Origin: Candidatus Parcubacteria bacterium
GTDB lineage: Bacteria; Patescibacteria; Paceibacteria; UBA9973; UBA918
Direction of reading: 5' to 3'
NCBI GenBank assembly: GCA_021731405.1
Contig: JAKFXN010000005.1
Coordinates: 62,001 to 126,000, forward strand
Length of the DNA: 64,000 nt
A program made the translations under genes and the position numbers. The first letter of the stretch is position 1. Each line of letters opens with the position of its first letter. Below, piece by piece: positions 15,240 through 23,356 of the stretch. The notes below the pieces were generated by a model. That model did not search any database and was not told the DNA's origin. It saw only the letters and a list, made by a program, of their open reading frames with translations.

Positions 15240-18200
15240 ATGTACTCCCTCTGGAATTTCTTGCTGACACGATCAGCTTTCACAAAACTACTCATTGTTG
15301 CCCTCGTTATTTCGGGTGTCTATGCACTCATAGCGATGCCGAAGGAATCAACACCGGAAATTAAAGTACCTATTGGTATCGTGACCACAGTTCTTCCTGG
15401 CGCAACTGCAGCAGATGTTGAACGACTCATTACTGACGAGCTTGAACCAGCCGTACGCAACGTTTCAAATATAGATAAAGTGACCTCCCAGTCACGGGCT
15501 GGCGTATCGGTTATTACCGCTGAATTTACAGCCTCTGCCGACATCGAAACATCAATTCAAGATCTACGTAATGCCGTTGAAGGAGCAAAGCGTGACCTTC
15601 CAACTGATGCTGAGAGTCCTACGGTCACCAAAATAGACTTCTCAAATCAACCAGTCTTAATGGTCGCGATTGGTAGCGATCTCCACCCAGCCGCTCTCAC
15701 CAAACTCGGTGAAGATTTGAAGGATGATCTACTTAGCGTCTCTGGCATTTCAAAAGTTGAAGTCACTGGAACACGTGATCGAGAAATTGCCTTGATTACA
15801 AACAAAGATGCGCTGTTGCAGTATGGTATATCACCACTACAGATTGTTAGCGCTATTAGTGCTGCTAACGCGAGTGTACCAGTTGGCTCACTTACAATTG
15901 ATAATGTCTCGTACCCTATTCAGTTTAAGGGAGACATTACTTCTATAGAAGATATAAGAAATGCGCCTATACAAACAGCAGGAGGTACCATCAAGGTAAC
16001 AGACGTGGCTAATGTGGTTGATGGCTTTGATGAAGAGACCTCTATCTCGCGACTGTATGTTGACGGTAAAGAAACGCAATTCGCTTTGACGCTTAACATT
16101 TATAAGAGCTCTGGTGGTAATATCCTGTCAGCTGCTGATAATGCCAAAAACCGTCTTAAGGAGCTTGAAAGTACCCTCCTCTCAGGTTCTGAATACGTAG
16201 TTACCTTTGATAGTTCTGACGATGTGCGAAAGAGTATCAATGAACTCACAAGGGCTGGTATTGAAACCATACTACTTGTTGGCATTCTTCTTCTCGTCAC
16301 GATTGGGTTGCGTGAATCCATTGTGGCAGTACTCTCGATCCCGCTATCATTTGTGATTGCCTTTATTGGTATGTGGATGACTGGCAATACCATAAACTTC
16401 ATCTCTCTTTTTGCCCTCATTATTGCGATTGGTGTACTGGTGGACTCGGGCATTGTGGTAGTTGAAGGTATTCACACCAACCGCGAAAAGGGCATGGATA
16501 AAGTCGCAGCTGCACAAAAAGCTATTCGCGACTTCAGCTGGCCACTTATCGCTGGCACCATGACCACTGTTGCCGTCTTTCTTCCGCTCTTCTTCCTCTC
16601 GGGCATCCTTGGCCAGTATGTTAAGGGTATTCCATTCACGATTGTAATGGTTCTCCTTGCCTCTATTGTCGTCGCTCTTGGTTTTGTGCCACTTATTGCA
16701 CTCTACCTTCTTAAGCATCAGGAAAGCGCATTTTCGGTGTACCGTGAAAAACTCTGGCATTCACTTGAGGAGTGGTACGCAGGAATGCTTAAGCAAGTAT
16801 TTCATGTAAAGAAATTGAGAGTTGCTTTCTATCTGTTTCTAACAGTTGCCCTCGGAGGTGGATTTGCACTTGTCGGTACCGGTACACTCCCAGCCATTCT
16901 ATTTGCTAATGACGACGTGAATTTCTTCACTGTTGACGTCGAACTGCCACAAGCTAGTACCCTCTCTGCTACTGACGAAGTTGCTCACGAAGTTGAAGAG
17001 TTTATCCAAAAGGAAACGCCGTTTCTTACTTCAATCCAAACAACGGTCGGCGGCACCTCTGCCCTCTCACAAAATCCACAAAGTGGTGGTAAGTACGCTT
17101 CCTTCACCGTGAACCTGGTAGATACAAAAGAGCGCGAGACAACTAGTGAAGAAATCACTAAAGCACTACGTGCCAAGCTTGCCACCAAGACATGGCCGAA
17201 TAGCGCTACGGTTCGTATTGCTGATGTTGTTGCTGGGCCACCAAGTGACGCACCGGTTGTCATTAAAGTATGGAGCAATGATAGCGCCAAACTAGCTGAA
17301 GCCACTGAGATTGTTGAGAACGCACTGAAGTCGGCCGATAATACCCGCGACGTGACTTCCAGTCTCTCGAACGATGGTACCGAACTTGCTATTCGCATAG
17401 ACAGAGACCGGGCAAGAGATTATGGTCTCTCCACTGTAGATGTAGCACAAACACTTCGCTCGGCTATTGCTGGAATTGAAGCAACTAAAGTCCGTATTGA
17501 CGGCGACGACATTGATGTACGAGTACGAGTTGCACTCAATGAAGACTATGTGCAGCCAGAAGATACCATTATCGCTACAGCAGATAGTATTGCTCAAATT
17601 CCTATCGCAACTATGCGTGGAAATGTCCCCTTAGGTACATTTCTTACCACTACCGCCAACCGTAACTCATCTGTTATTAACCATGAGGATGGCATGCGAG
17701 TGAGTACTGTCAACGCTCAACTTACCCCAGACGGTAACGCAATCGAAATCACAACCGCCTTTGCGGCGAATGAGGCCACACTAAATCTTCCTGAGGGAGT
17801 GTCACTCACTTATGGTGGTGACTCAGAACAAATTCAAAAGACGTTCACTGAAATGGGTGTAGCGCTTATTTCTGGCATAGTGCTTATGTTTGCGATAATT
17901 GTGCTTGAATTTGACGCTATTGTTCAATCTGGTCGACTTCTCGCGATTGTACCACTCTCACTAGCTGGTGTGCTCTGGATGCTCTTCTTCATGGGGCAGC
18001 CACTGTCGTTTACCGCCTTTCTTGGTATCATTGCCTTAGCTGGTGTACTCATTAATCACGGAATCCTACTCATTGACGGTATCAATGTTCGAAAGAAGCG
18101 AGCGGAATATGCTGATGCAGAGACTCTTATTCTTGAAGCTGCCACCAGTCGTCTGCGTCCGATTATCCTTACTACCATTGCCACTTCAGCTGGTATGGTT

Positions 18201-18371
18201 CCTCTCACCCTCGTCAATGCCACCTGGGCACCACTTGCATATACCATCATGGGAGGTCTTCTGTATGGCACAATCCTCACACTGATATACGTTCCACTTC
18301 GTTCACTCAGAGCTGAGCAAAATGTTGGTAAACCATCCATCTTTGTTAGGTTGTACCGTCGAGTGTTCTAA
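15240..18371 (+). CDS. RND superfamily efflux transporter
   Basis: 1043 residues, the normal length of AcrB/CusA-type pumps, with the 1+5+1+5 TM plan. TM1 begins LTRSAFTKLLIVALVIS. Two large extracytoplasmic loops (about 35-335 and 555-860) contain porter-like repeats. In TM4 the site equivalent to the AcrB Asp-Asp pair reads VDSGIVVVEG, so only the first Asp remains; in TM10 the usual Lys is replaced (LINHGILLIDG). Substrate cannot be predicted. Co-transcribed with the adaptor upstream. Confidence 0.93.
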   Translation: MYSLWNFLLTRSAFTKLLIVALVISGVYALIAMPKESTPEIKVPIGIVTTVLPGATAADVERLITDELEPAVRNVSNIDKVTSQSRAGVSVITAEFTASADIETSIQDLRNAVEGAKRDLPTDAESPTVTKIDFSNQPVLMVAIGSDLHPAALTKLGEDLKDDLLSVSGISKVEVTGTRDREIALITNKDALLQYGISPLQIVSAISAANASVPVGSLTIDNVSYPIQFKGDITSIEDIRNAPIQTAGGTIKVTDVANVVDGFDEETSISRLYVDGKETQFALTLNIYKSSGGNILSAADNAKNRLKELESTLLSGSEYVVTFDSSDDVRKSINELTRAGIETILLVGILLLVTIGLRESIVAVLSIPLSFVIAFIGMWMTGNTINFISLFALIIAIGVLVDSGIVVVEGIHTNREKGMDKVAAAQKAIRDFSWPLIAGTMTTVAVFLPLFFLSGILGQYVKGIPFTIVMVLLASIVVALGFVPLIALYLLKHQESAFSVYREKLWHSLEEWYAGMLKQVFHVKKLRVAFYLFLTVALGGGFALVGTGTLPAILFANDDVNFFTVDVELPQASTLSATDEVAHEVEEFIQKETPFLTSIQTTVGGTSALSQNPQSGGKYASFTVNLVDTKERETTSEEITKALRAKLATKTWPNSATVRIADVVAGPPSDAPVVIKVWSNDSAKLAEATEIVENALKSADNTRDVTSSLSNDGTELAIRIDRDRARDYGLSTVDVAQTLRSAIAGIEATKVRIDGDDIDVRVRVALNEDYVQPEDTIIATADSIAQIPIATMRGNVPLGTFLTTTANRNSSVINHEDGMRVSTVNAQLTPDGNAIEITTAFAANEATLNLPEGVSLTYGGDSEQIQKTFTEMGVALISGIVLMFAIIVLEFDAIVQSGRLLAIVPLSLAGVLWMLFFMGQPLSFTAFLGIIALAGVLINHGILLIDGINVRKKRAEYADAETLILEAATSRLRPIILTTIATSAGMVPLTLVNATWAPLAYTIMGGLLYGTILTLIYVPLRSLRAEQNVGKPSIFVRLYRRVF

Positions 18372-18400
18372 TATCTTAGAGAAGATGCGCTAGACATATA

Positions 18401-18437
18401 ATAAAACACCCAGAGCATATGGCTCTGGGTGTTTTAT
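18401..18437. terminator. Bidirectional terminator
   Basis: 16-bp perfect stem ATAAAACACCCAGAGC with its complement between the convergent RND gene and the membrane protein gene ending at 18448. Confidence 0.9.
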
Positions 18438-18447
18438 TATGCGCTAC

Positions 18448-18981
18448 TTAGACGCTTCCAGATTGTGTGTTTTTTTCTAACTTCTCTTTAAGGTAGGCCA
18501 TGATGCTGTTTATGAGTGAAATTGCAAAGAAGAGGAAGGTGCCGTAGATAAACAAAAAAAGAAAAAAATTGAAGTGAGTAATACCAAACGGTACAAGCGC
18601 TGAGAGTACACCAAGAGAGTACCAGCTCGAGGCTTGAATTGCAGGACCAAAAGTACTTGGCATAAGTCGCACCGTCATTAGAAATGAGTTTAGGAACAAA
18701 ATTGCAATGAGGAGCGCTTGTGCTGCTACATATCCCGTAAAGAAGGCTTCTCCTTTGATGTTTAGCCCAAGGATTGCCAGCGCAATCGCGCTAGTAAGAA
18801 TAATTCCCATAGCCACTCGAAGTGTCGTGTATGTGATCCCCATAAAACTCCGCTCGGTGAGGTCGATTTTTCCGTCAGCGATAGCATGAAAAAAGTTCAG
18901 TATAGCAAGGGTAGAGGCACCAACACCCAGCGATATACCAGCGGACAAAAGAACACTAAAAACTAAAATAAGAAGTTCCAT
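18448..18981 (-). CDS. Polytopic membrane protein, unknown
   Basis: 177 residues from the preferred ATG (MELLILVFSVLLS); a longer reading adds eight residues. Five or so TM helices covering nearly the whole chain, with a short loop HAIADGKIDLTERSFMGIT near residue 35 and a charged C-terminus YLKEKLEKNTQ. No family recognised. TATCAT lies eight bases before the ATG. Divergent from the HAD gene at 19083. Confidence 0.6.
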   Translation of the reverse strand: MELLILVFSVLLSAGISLGVGASTLAILNFFHAIADGKIDLTERSFMGITYTTLRVAMGIILTSAIALAILGLNIKGEAFFTGYVAAQALLIAILFLNSFLMTVRLMPSTFGPAIQASSWYSLGVLSALVPFGITHFNFFLFLFIYGTFLFFAISLINSIMAYLKEKLEKNTQSGSV

Positions 18982-19082
18982 ATACCTAGATGATAGCAAA
19001 TCCAAGCAAAGCGCCTAGGTGTAGGGTGTGCATTCAAGGGCTGTGGATTCACTTTTTGGAGAAAATAAGCTACTCTTTTTCC

Positions 19083-19778
19083 ATGTATAAACATCTTTTC
19101 TTCGACATGGATCAAACCATCGCGCCAGCACGACAGCCAATGCTTGACCACATGCATGAGCTCCTCCTTGGTCTCCCTCACGATATCGTTATCGTATCTG
19201 GACAAGAAGTGAGTAAAATTGGCATTCAGAGTAAAAACCTTCCTTCATATACTCTTGGCCAAAACGGTAATCATGCTACTGATGTCGACAATAACGAACT
19301 CTGGAACATTCCTCTTGATCAGCACCACAAAGAAGAGATATTGGCGCACATAGAGAAGATTGTCGGTATTCTTGATCATGACTTAAATCATGACTGGAAA
19401 CCAATCGAGGATCGCGGAGCACAAATTACCTTTAGTCCAATTGGAAATATTGCGCCTAGTGAAATCAAACACGTCTACGACCCAGACAGAAAGAAGCGTG
19501 CACATTTACTTGAACAAATCCCCTTCGAATCAGAAGAGCTGGTAGTTAAGTTTGGTGGATCAACAAGCTTTGATTATATTCACAAAAAACGCCACAAAGG
19601 CACAAACGTAGAGAAGCTCATCAACCAGCTCGGGTGGGATAAGGAGGCTTGTATTTATTTTGGAGACGGACTCTTCCCTGGAGGAAACGACGAAGATGTT
19701 ATTGGTGTCATTGAGACGGTACTTGTAGCTGATCACCACGACACATACGAAAAACTTCGAGTTCTCTTTCAACGCTAA
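19083..19778 (+). CDS. HAD-IIB phosphatase, phosphomannomutase-like
   Basis: 231 residues. HAD motif I FFDMDQTIAPARQ at residues 5-17 with the nucleophile and acid Asp pair; the PAR(Q/K)P continuation and the late motif FGDGLFPGGNDEDV (near 196) are those of eukaryotic-type phosphomannomutases and related HAD-IIB enzymes. A middle cap region includes GQNGNHATD and KFGGSTSFDYIHKKRHKG. It may interconvert mannose 1- and 6-phosphates or act as a sugar phosphatase; sequence alone does not decide. ATG placed six bases after TACTCT. Confidence 0.8.
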   Translation: MYKHLFFDMDQTIAPARQPMLDHMHELLLGLPHDIVIVSGQEVSKIGIQSKNLPSYTLGQNGNHATDVDNNELWNIPLDQHHKEEILAHIEKIVGILDHDLNHDWKPIEDRGAQITFSPIGNIAPSEIKHVYDPDRKKRAHLLEQIPFESEELVVKFGGSTSFDYIHKKRHKGTNVEKLINQLGWDKEACIYFGDGLFPGGNDEDVIGVIETVLVADHHDTYEKLRVLFQR

Positions 19779-19781
19779 CAA

Positions 19782-20237
19782 CTAGATACCTAGTTCTAAA
19801 GCAGCGCTTGATTCCATTTCTGCATTCATGCGACAGCTTTTGAGTTCTTCAGTTTCAGTCCAGCCGCAGTCACCTGTCGCTTGTATTTCGCAGGTAGCAG
19901 TTTGATAGCAAGCATATTCTTCTCTGTATTCGCATGTACTTGCCATATCAGGCTCACTGGTACAAAGTTGACTGCTACAGCCACCGACATAGCAACGCTT
20001 AGCTGGTGCTTCTGCTACTGGTAGAGGTTTTGGATTTGGTGTAATTGGTTCTTCCACCGGTTCTGGGAATTCTTCAGTTGAGGTTGCGATTCCTGAGATA
20101 TCATCTTCAGCTATAAAAGCCGACTCGCTTATTGAAGGCGCATGTACTGTACTAAAAATATCAGTTCTCTGGAGGACACAAACCAAAACAATGATGCCGA
20201 GGAGGCAAAAGATAACGAGTGTTCGTTTCTTATGCAT
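19782..20237 (-). CDS. Eight-cysteine-cluster secreted or anchored protein
   Basis: 151 residues. An N-terminal TM or uncleaved signal (about 6-23), an acidic/proline linker, then a compact domain with eight cysteines (spacing C-x4-C-x4-C-x9-C-x7-C-x5-C-x7-C-x10-C, CGWTETEELKSC at the end). This matches the eight-cysteine-cluster domain seen in various secreted bacterial proteins; likely disulfide-bonded outside the cell. Role unknown. Convergent with the HAD gene, with only three bases between the stops. Confidence 0.75.
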   Translation of the reverse strand: MHKKRTLVIFCLLGIIVLVCVLQRTDIFSTVHAPSISESAFIAEDDISGIATSTEEFPEPVEEPITPNPKPLPVAEAPAKRCYVGGCSSQLCTSEPDMASTCEYREEYACYQTATCEIQATGDCGWTETEELKSCRMNAEMESSAALELGI

Positions 20238-20325
20238 ATACCAAAACTATATACCTCCTGTATATTTTTTCAACTAACTGAGGTGTTTACTCGATTTTGC
20301 GTGAAAGTCGTTCTGCATTGGTAAT

Positions 20326-20359
20326 ACAAAAACCCCTAGGGTTTCCTAGGGGTTTTTGT
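20326..20359. terminator. Strong intrinsic terminator
   Basis: 15-bp perfect stem ACAAAAACCCCTAGG with its complement, loop GTTT; follows the minus-strand gene at 20369. Confidence 0.92.
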
Positions 20360-20368
20360 GAATTTTTG

Positions 20369-20998
20369 TTATTTCTTCGATACCTTCTTTGCTGTTTTCT
20401 TCACCACCTTCTTTGCTGCCACTTTCTTAGCAGGAACTTTTGCTGCAACTGGAGCCGCCTTTTCCTTCTTGATGGTTTCTTTCTTTTCAACTTTTACTAC
20501 TGGAGCAACTGGAGTTGACACCTCTGGCTTGTTGGCAATGATTTCAAGGATTTTGTTCACCTTTATTTCTAGAGCCGCAATTTGTTTAATGATTACTGAG
20601 AGGTCGATTGTAGGTGCTACATGTCGACTCGGTGCTGCGTTTCGTTCTGATCTATTGTCATTTGTTAATGTGTTGCGATCAAAACGTGGGCGTTCTTCAC
20701 GACCATGTTCTTGATATGGTGAAGAATTTTTCTTTGCAAAACAATCACGACAAAGTACTGGCTTTGTGCCATCTGGCCGAAATGGTACCTCACATGACTT
20801 GCCACAGGTAGTACAGGTAGCTGGGAATAGTTGCATCTCTTTCTGACCTCGATCCTCGTAACGATTTCCCCCGCCTCGCGCGTCATGTCTTGGCTTCTTA
20901 TCAAATCGTCCCTTAGTACCATAATCTGCATCACTGCGTGGTCGTCCACCTAAATCGTCCTTTCGGTGTCGAATGCCACCTGGTTTAAAGTTATTCAT
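20369..20998 (-). CDS. CPR-type zinc-ribbon protein with basic tail
   Basis: 209 residues. A basic, Gly/Arg-rich N-terminus (1-55), then a zinc ribbon: CTTCGKSCEVPFRPDG and VLCRDCF with Cys pairs about 19 residues apart, then a helical segment (IDLSVIIKQIAALEIKVNKIL), and a Lys/Ala-rich tail of repeated AKK units like histone H1 or bacterial nucleoid proteins. The ribbon plus variable tails is a family common in Patescibacteria; nucleic-acid binding is an inference from the basic composition. Start at MNNFKPGG, six bases after a perfect TATAAT. Confidence 0.75.
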   Translation of the reverse strand: MNNFKPGGIRHRKDDLGGRPRSDADYGTKGRFDKKPRHDARGGGNRYEDRGQKEMQLFPATCTTCGKSCEVPFRPDGTKPVLCRDCFAKKNSSPYQEHGREERPRFDRNTLTNDNRSERNAAPSRHVAPTIDLSVIIKQIAALEIKVNKILEIIANKPEVSTPVAPVVKVEKKETIKKEKAAPVAAKVPAKKVAAKKVVKKTAKKVSKK

Positions 20999-21004
20999 TT
21001 TATG

Positions 21005-21032
21005 ATTATAGCATAAATTTGCCATTTATCAA
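21005..21032 (-). promoter_or_regulatory. Leaderless promoter of the zinc-ribbon gene
   Basis: Minus strand TTGATA, 16-bp spacer, TATAAT (21005-21010), then six bases to the ATG. The best -35/-10 pair among the leaderless genes here. Confidence 0.7.
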
Positions 21033-21077
21033 GGCAGAATAAAACTATTCTGTCTTAGTTAGTAGACTCTAATAAAC

Positions 21078-21100
21078 AAACGAGCCCGTAAGGACTCGTT
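21078..21100 (-). terminator. Probable terminator after the gene at 21118
   Basis: AACGAG/CTCGTT stem extended by CC/GG across one mismatch, followed by A/T-rich sequence. Confidence 0.5.
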
Positions 21101-21117
21101 ATTACTCCGAGGAGTGT

Positions 21118-21390
21118 CTATCTTTGTGCTTCGAGATAACCTGCCCAAACGTAACGGAGCAGGTTTTCAGCGAAAGCAGATGAGCTTTTGTGGTACGAGA
21201 TAATTATCTCGTAGAAGTCTGATATATAGCCGTAGGTGGGCAGCTGTGCTTGCTCAACCGCTTTGGCAACGAGTACGTACACATCTTTCCCTGCATCCGC
21301 TTTCAGACCATGGTCATAGAAGGCCACCGCTTGCTTGAAGAGGTCGAGGTACTCGCTCTGGCTCAGTACTTTGGTGCTCAGATTGCTCAT
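21118..21390 (-). CDS. Small hypothetical soluble protein
   Basis: 90 residues, helical, aromatic-rich (YLDLFKQAVAFYDHG, DFYEIIISYHKSSSAF, LLRYVWAGYLEAQR). No TM. ATG with AGGAG six bases upstream. Self-contained unit with promoter (21421-21449) and terminator. Not recognised. Confidence 0.6.
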   Translation of the reverse strand: MSNLSTKVLSQSEYLDLFKQAVAFYDHGLKADAGKDVYVLVAKAVEQAQLPTYGYISDFYEIIISYHKSSSAFAENLLRYVWAGYLEAQR

Positions 21391-21420
21391 GAAGAACTCC
21401 TGTGGTGTTTAGCTGCACAG

Positions 21421-21449
21421 ATAATGCCGCATGAGAAGAGTAGTGTCAA
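21421..21449 (-). promoter_or_regulatory. Promoter of the gene at 21118
   Basis: Minus strand TTGACA (21444-21449), 17-bp spacer, CATTAT (21421-21426). It overlaps the start of the gene-free strip after the gene at 21457. Confidence 0.65.
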
Positions 21450-21456
21450 ACAATGT

Positions 21457-22230
21457 TTACTCGAAACGCATCTTTTTCACCACTCCTCCTTCTTCAGTCA
21501 TGTCGGCAGACACGAATACTTTAGTTGCCTCAGTAAGAGTGTCTGGTGTACATACGGACTCAACTCCTTCTTTAGAAATACAAATACTTTCTGGATTAAA
21601 ATACAATCGAGCAGTGTATCCAGTTTGACCATCTGTTTCTTCATATACTAAGTGCCAGTATTGTGAATCTAGCGGTGCGGGTACACTTTGCTTGAGTAAA
21701 AATCCACTGTGTTCAAAATCGAATTCTGCCTCTGGACCAACTTCACCTTGCGTACAAGCAATATCTTTGATCTGCCAAGCGCCGCTTACTGCCTCAAGGG
21801 TCACAATGGCCATGTATGGTGATTTTACTTCCTCACCTCGCGCTAGTACCATAATTTGCGCTTCGGTTTCTTTTGCGTAGATAGCTTTGCCACCCACGCG
21901 CTTTGGTGTTGTAAGCTGGCAAACCACTGGCTCAAGATCTCCGTCCTGACGTTCAGTATGCTTTTTATCAATATCAGCACGCACTTCAGTGCTCAAGATA
22001 GGTAGGCCTAAGAGCCCTAGTTGATAAGGATCAGTAGTAGTGCTTTGTAGAGCATCTAACCAACTGTTGTAAAAGTCTAGCGTCACGTCAATAGCATCCT
22101 CTGTCGGGATGGTTTGTGTAGCCTGCTCGCTAGTACCTATGCCAACATTGTCTTTCAAAAAGAACCAAGCTGTAGCGACAAGGACTAGTAAGAGGATTCC
22201 ACCAGAAAATATAATTAGGTTTTTTTGCAT
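21457..22230 (-). CDS. Membrane-anchored extracytoplasmic protein, unknown
   Basis: 257 residues. N-terminal TM helix (about 5-25), then a soluble domain: helix TLDFYNSWLDALQS, an Asp/Lys-rich segment, and several beta strands (AIYAKETEAQIMVLA, MAIVTLEAVSGAWQIKDIAC). The helix followed by a cone-like sheet with GAWQIKDI resembles NTF2-like or DUF3828 envelope proteins, but I would not name the family. Four cysteines outside could form disulfides. Confidence 0.6.
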   Translation of the reverse strand: MQKNLIIFSGGILLLVLVATAWFFLKDNVGIGTSEQATQTIPTEDAIDVTLDFYNSWLDALQSTTTDPYQLGLLGLPILSTEVRADIDKKHTERQDGDLEPVVCQLTTPKRVGGKAIYAKETEAQIMVLARGEEVKSPYMAIVTLEAVSGAWQIKDIACTQGEVGPEAEFDFEHSGFLLKQSVPAPLDSQYWHLVYEETDGQTGYTARLYFNPESICISKEGVESVCTPDTLTEATKVFVSADMTEEGGVVKKMRFE

Positions 22231-22356
22231 TATTTTAAATCCTGTACCGTTAGAAATAAGGGTAAAGCACAGGCGAAGGATTAGTATACCATTTATAAGT
22301 AGTGAAAGTTTAATGATGATACATTAAGTGACATTACCGCAAGCACAGTTGTCGGT

Positions 22357-22414
22357 AACCAGAGAAGTTCGTCCTGACAGTCACCAAGCTTGATCAGGGA
22401 CAGAGAAGATTCGA
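22357..22414. repeat. Two degenerate copies of the tRNA-Ala 3-prime end
   Basis: AACCAGAGAAGTTCG (22357-22371) and GACAGAGAAGATTCGA (22399-22414) match, with one or two differences, GACCAGAGAAGATTCGA at the 3-prime (T-arm plus acceptor) end of the tRNA-Ala gene at 22575. The gene-free stretch 22231-22574 holds these copies, a GACGATTTCGG inverted repeat (22474-22507) and the nested inverted repeat; no coding gene is supported there. Confidence 0.65.
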
Positions 22415-22473
22415 TCACTCTCATGGTTTCTTTAATTCACTTCGTTCTTAAAGTAACTCATTCGCTCGACCCC

Positions 22474-22507
22474 GACGATTTCGGCCCAAAGGGGCCCCGA
22501 AATCGTC
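22474..22507. repeat. Inverted repeat near tRNA-Ala
   Basis: 11-bp perfect arms GACGATTTCGG and CCGAAATCGTC around a GC-rich centre; no T-run, so not an obvious terminator. Confidence 0.6.
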
Positions 22508-22508
22508 C

Positions 22509-22594
22509 TTCGAATCTTCTCTGGTCTCACAACGGCAAAGTCCGCAACACTTTCGTGTTGCGGACTGCCTTTTGTGGACCAGAGAAGATTCGAA
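22509..22594. repeat. Nested inverted repeat ending in the tRNA-Ala gene
   Basis: Outer arms: an 18-bp perfect inverted repeat, TTCGAATCTTCTCTGGTC (22509-22526) and its complement (22577-22594), the second arm being the T-arm/acceptor 3-prime part of tRNA-Ala. Inside is a 12-bp perfect hairpin AGTCCGCAACAC/GTGTTGCGGACT (22539-22566), likely the terminator of the tRNA transcript. Confidence 0.75.
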
Positions 22595-22647
22595 CTCCCT
22601 GCCTCCTCAGTGCAAATGAGGCGCTCTACCAAGTGAGCTACTGGCCC
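22575..22647 (-). tRNA. tRNA-Ala (UGC)
   Basis: 73 nt, full cloverleaf. Acceptor GGGCCAG pairs with CTGGTCC (one G-U); D stem GCTC/GAGC; anticodon stem CCTCA/TGAGG with loop TTTGCAC, anticodon TGC; T stem GGGAG/CTTCT with loop TTCGAAT. Discriminator A; CCA is not encoded. The T stem carries two G-U pairs, a slightly weak form. Confidence 0.93.
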
Positions 22648-22697
22648 AAGAAATCAAGGAGTTACCTCCTCAATTCCGCACTATGATACGAATTTAT

Positions 22698-23312
22698 CTA
22701 GCGTAAGTCAAGCGAACCTTCCCCGTTTGCCATTACCCATGGAGCACTGGTATTGACTGAGTAGTATGAGCCAATCTTGAGTCCAACTGCTGTCCAAAGA
22801 GCTTCTGAGGCTTCTTCGCTAGTGATAGAAAGAGTTTCTCCGTCACTTGAGATTTGAAAGATACGGTCTGCATTTGTGTCGTAGACATAGCCGAGGCAGG
22901 TATCGCTTGCGGCAGTTTGTTGCTCGCAGAAGAAAATAAATTGATTGTCTTTTGAAGCTGTGTAGTTTAAAGATCCAACATGGTAGCCTTGTGTAAGCTC
23001 TTCTGTATCTACAAGTAGGCCTGATGTTTCAGGATTGAAAGACAAAAGATGATCTCCGTCTGAGGCAGTGTATACAAGCTGTCCGTCTTTGTAGGTGAGC
23101 TCACCCTCTGCTCCAACCAATTCTTCAGCTGCTGGCTCAACTACTTCACTCGGTACAGCGGCTGCTACCGAAGCTGGGTTAGTGCTTGGCAAACTAGTAA
23201 AAGGATCTGCCTGCAAGTCTGTAGTCCCTGCAGCAAACAAAAAGGCGGTTATAAATCCGATAATATACGATGCTATAACAATAGCTGCTCTTTCATGTCG
23301 TGTTCCTTCCAT
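22698..23312 (-). CDS. Membrane-anchored hypothetical protein
   Basis: 204 residues. One TM helix (about 9-29) near the N-terminus, a Pro/Ala/Glu-rich linker, then a beta-rich extracytoplasmic part (LTYKDGQLVYTASDGDHLLSF and later repeats of similar strands) with two cysteines in a CEQQTAASDTCLG loop. No family recognised. Perfect TATAAT nine bases before the ATG. Confidence 0.6.
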   Translation of the reverse strand: MEGTRHERAAIVIASYIIGFITAFLFAAGTTDLQADPFTSLPSTNPASVAAAVPSEVVEPAAEELVGAEGELTYKDGQLVYTASDGDHLLSFNPETSGLLVDTEELTQGYHVGSLNYTASKDNQFIFFCEQQTAASDTCLGYVYDTNADRIFQISSDGETLSITSEEASEALWTAVGLKIGSYYSVNTSAPWVMANGEGSLDLR

Positions 23313-23356
23313 AATGTACTAATTATACCTGATTAAATAATGGTTGTCGCTAGTTC

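Noticed and set aside
16100..16760. Antisense ORFs of 117-137 residues inside the RND gene
   Set aside because: They are shadows of the RND coding frame with no start signals or family resemblance.
22390..22686. 98-residue plus-strand ORF over the tRNA region
   Set aside because: It runs antisense across the tRNA-Ala gene and through the inverted repeats, has no SD and no protein-like composition.
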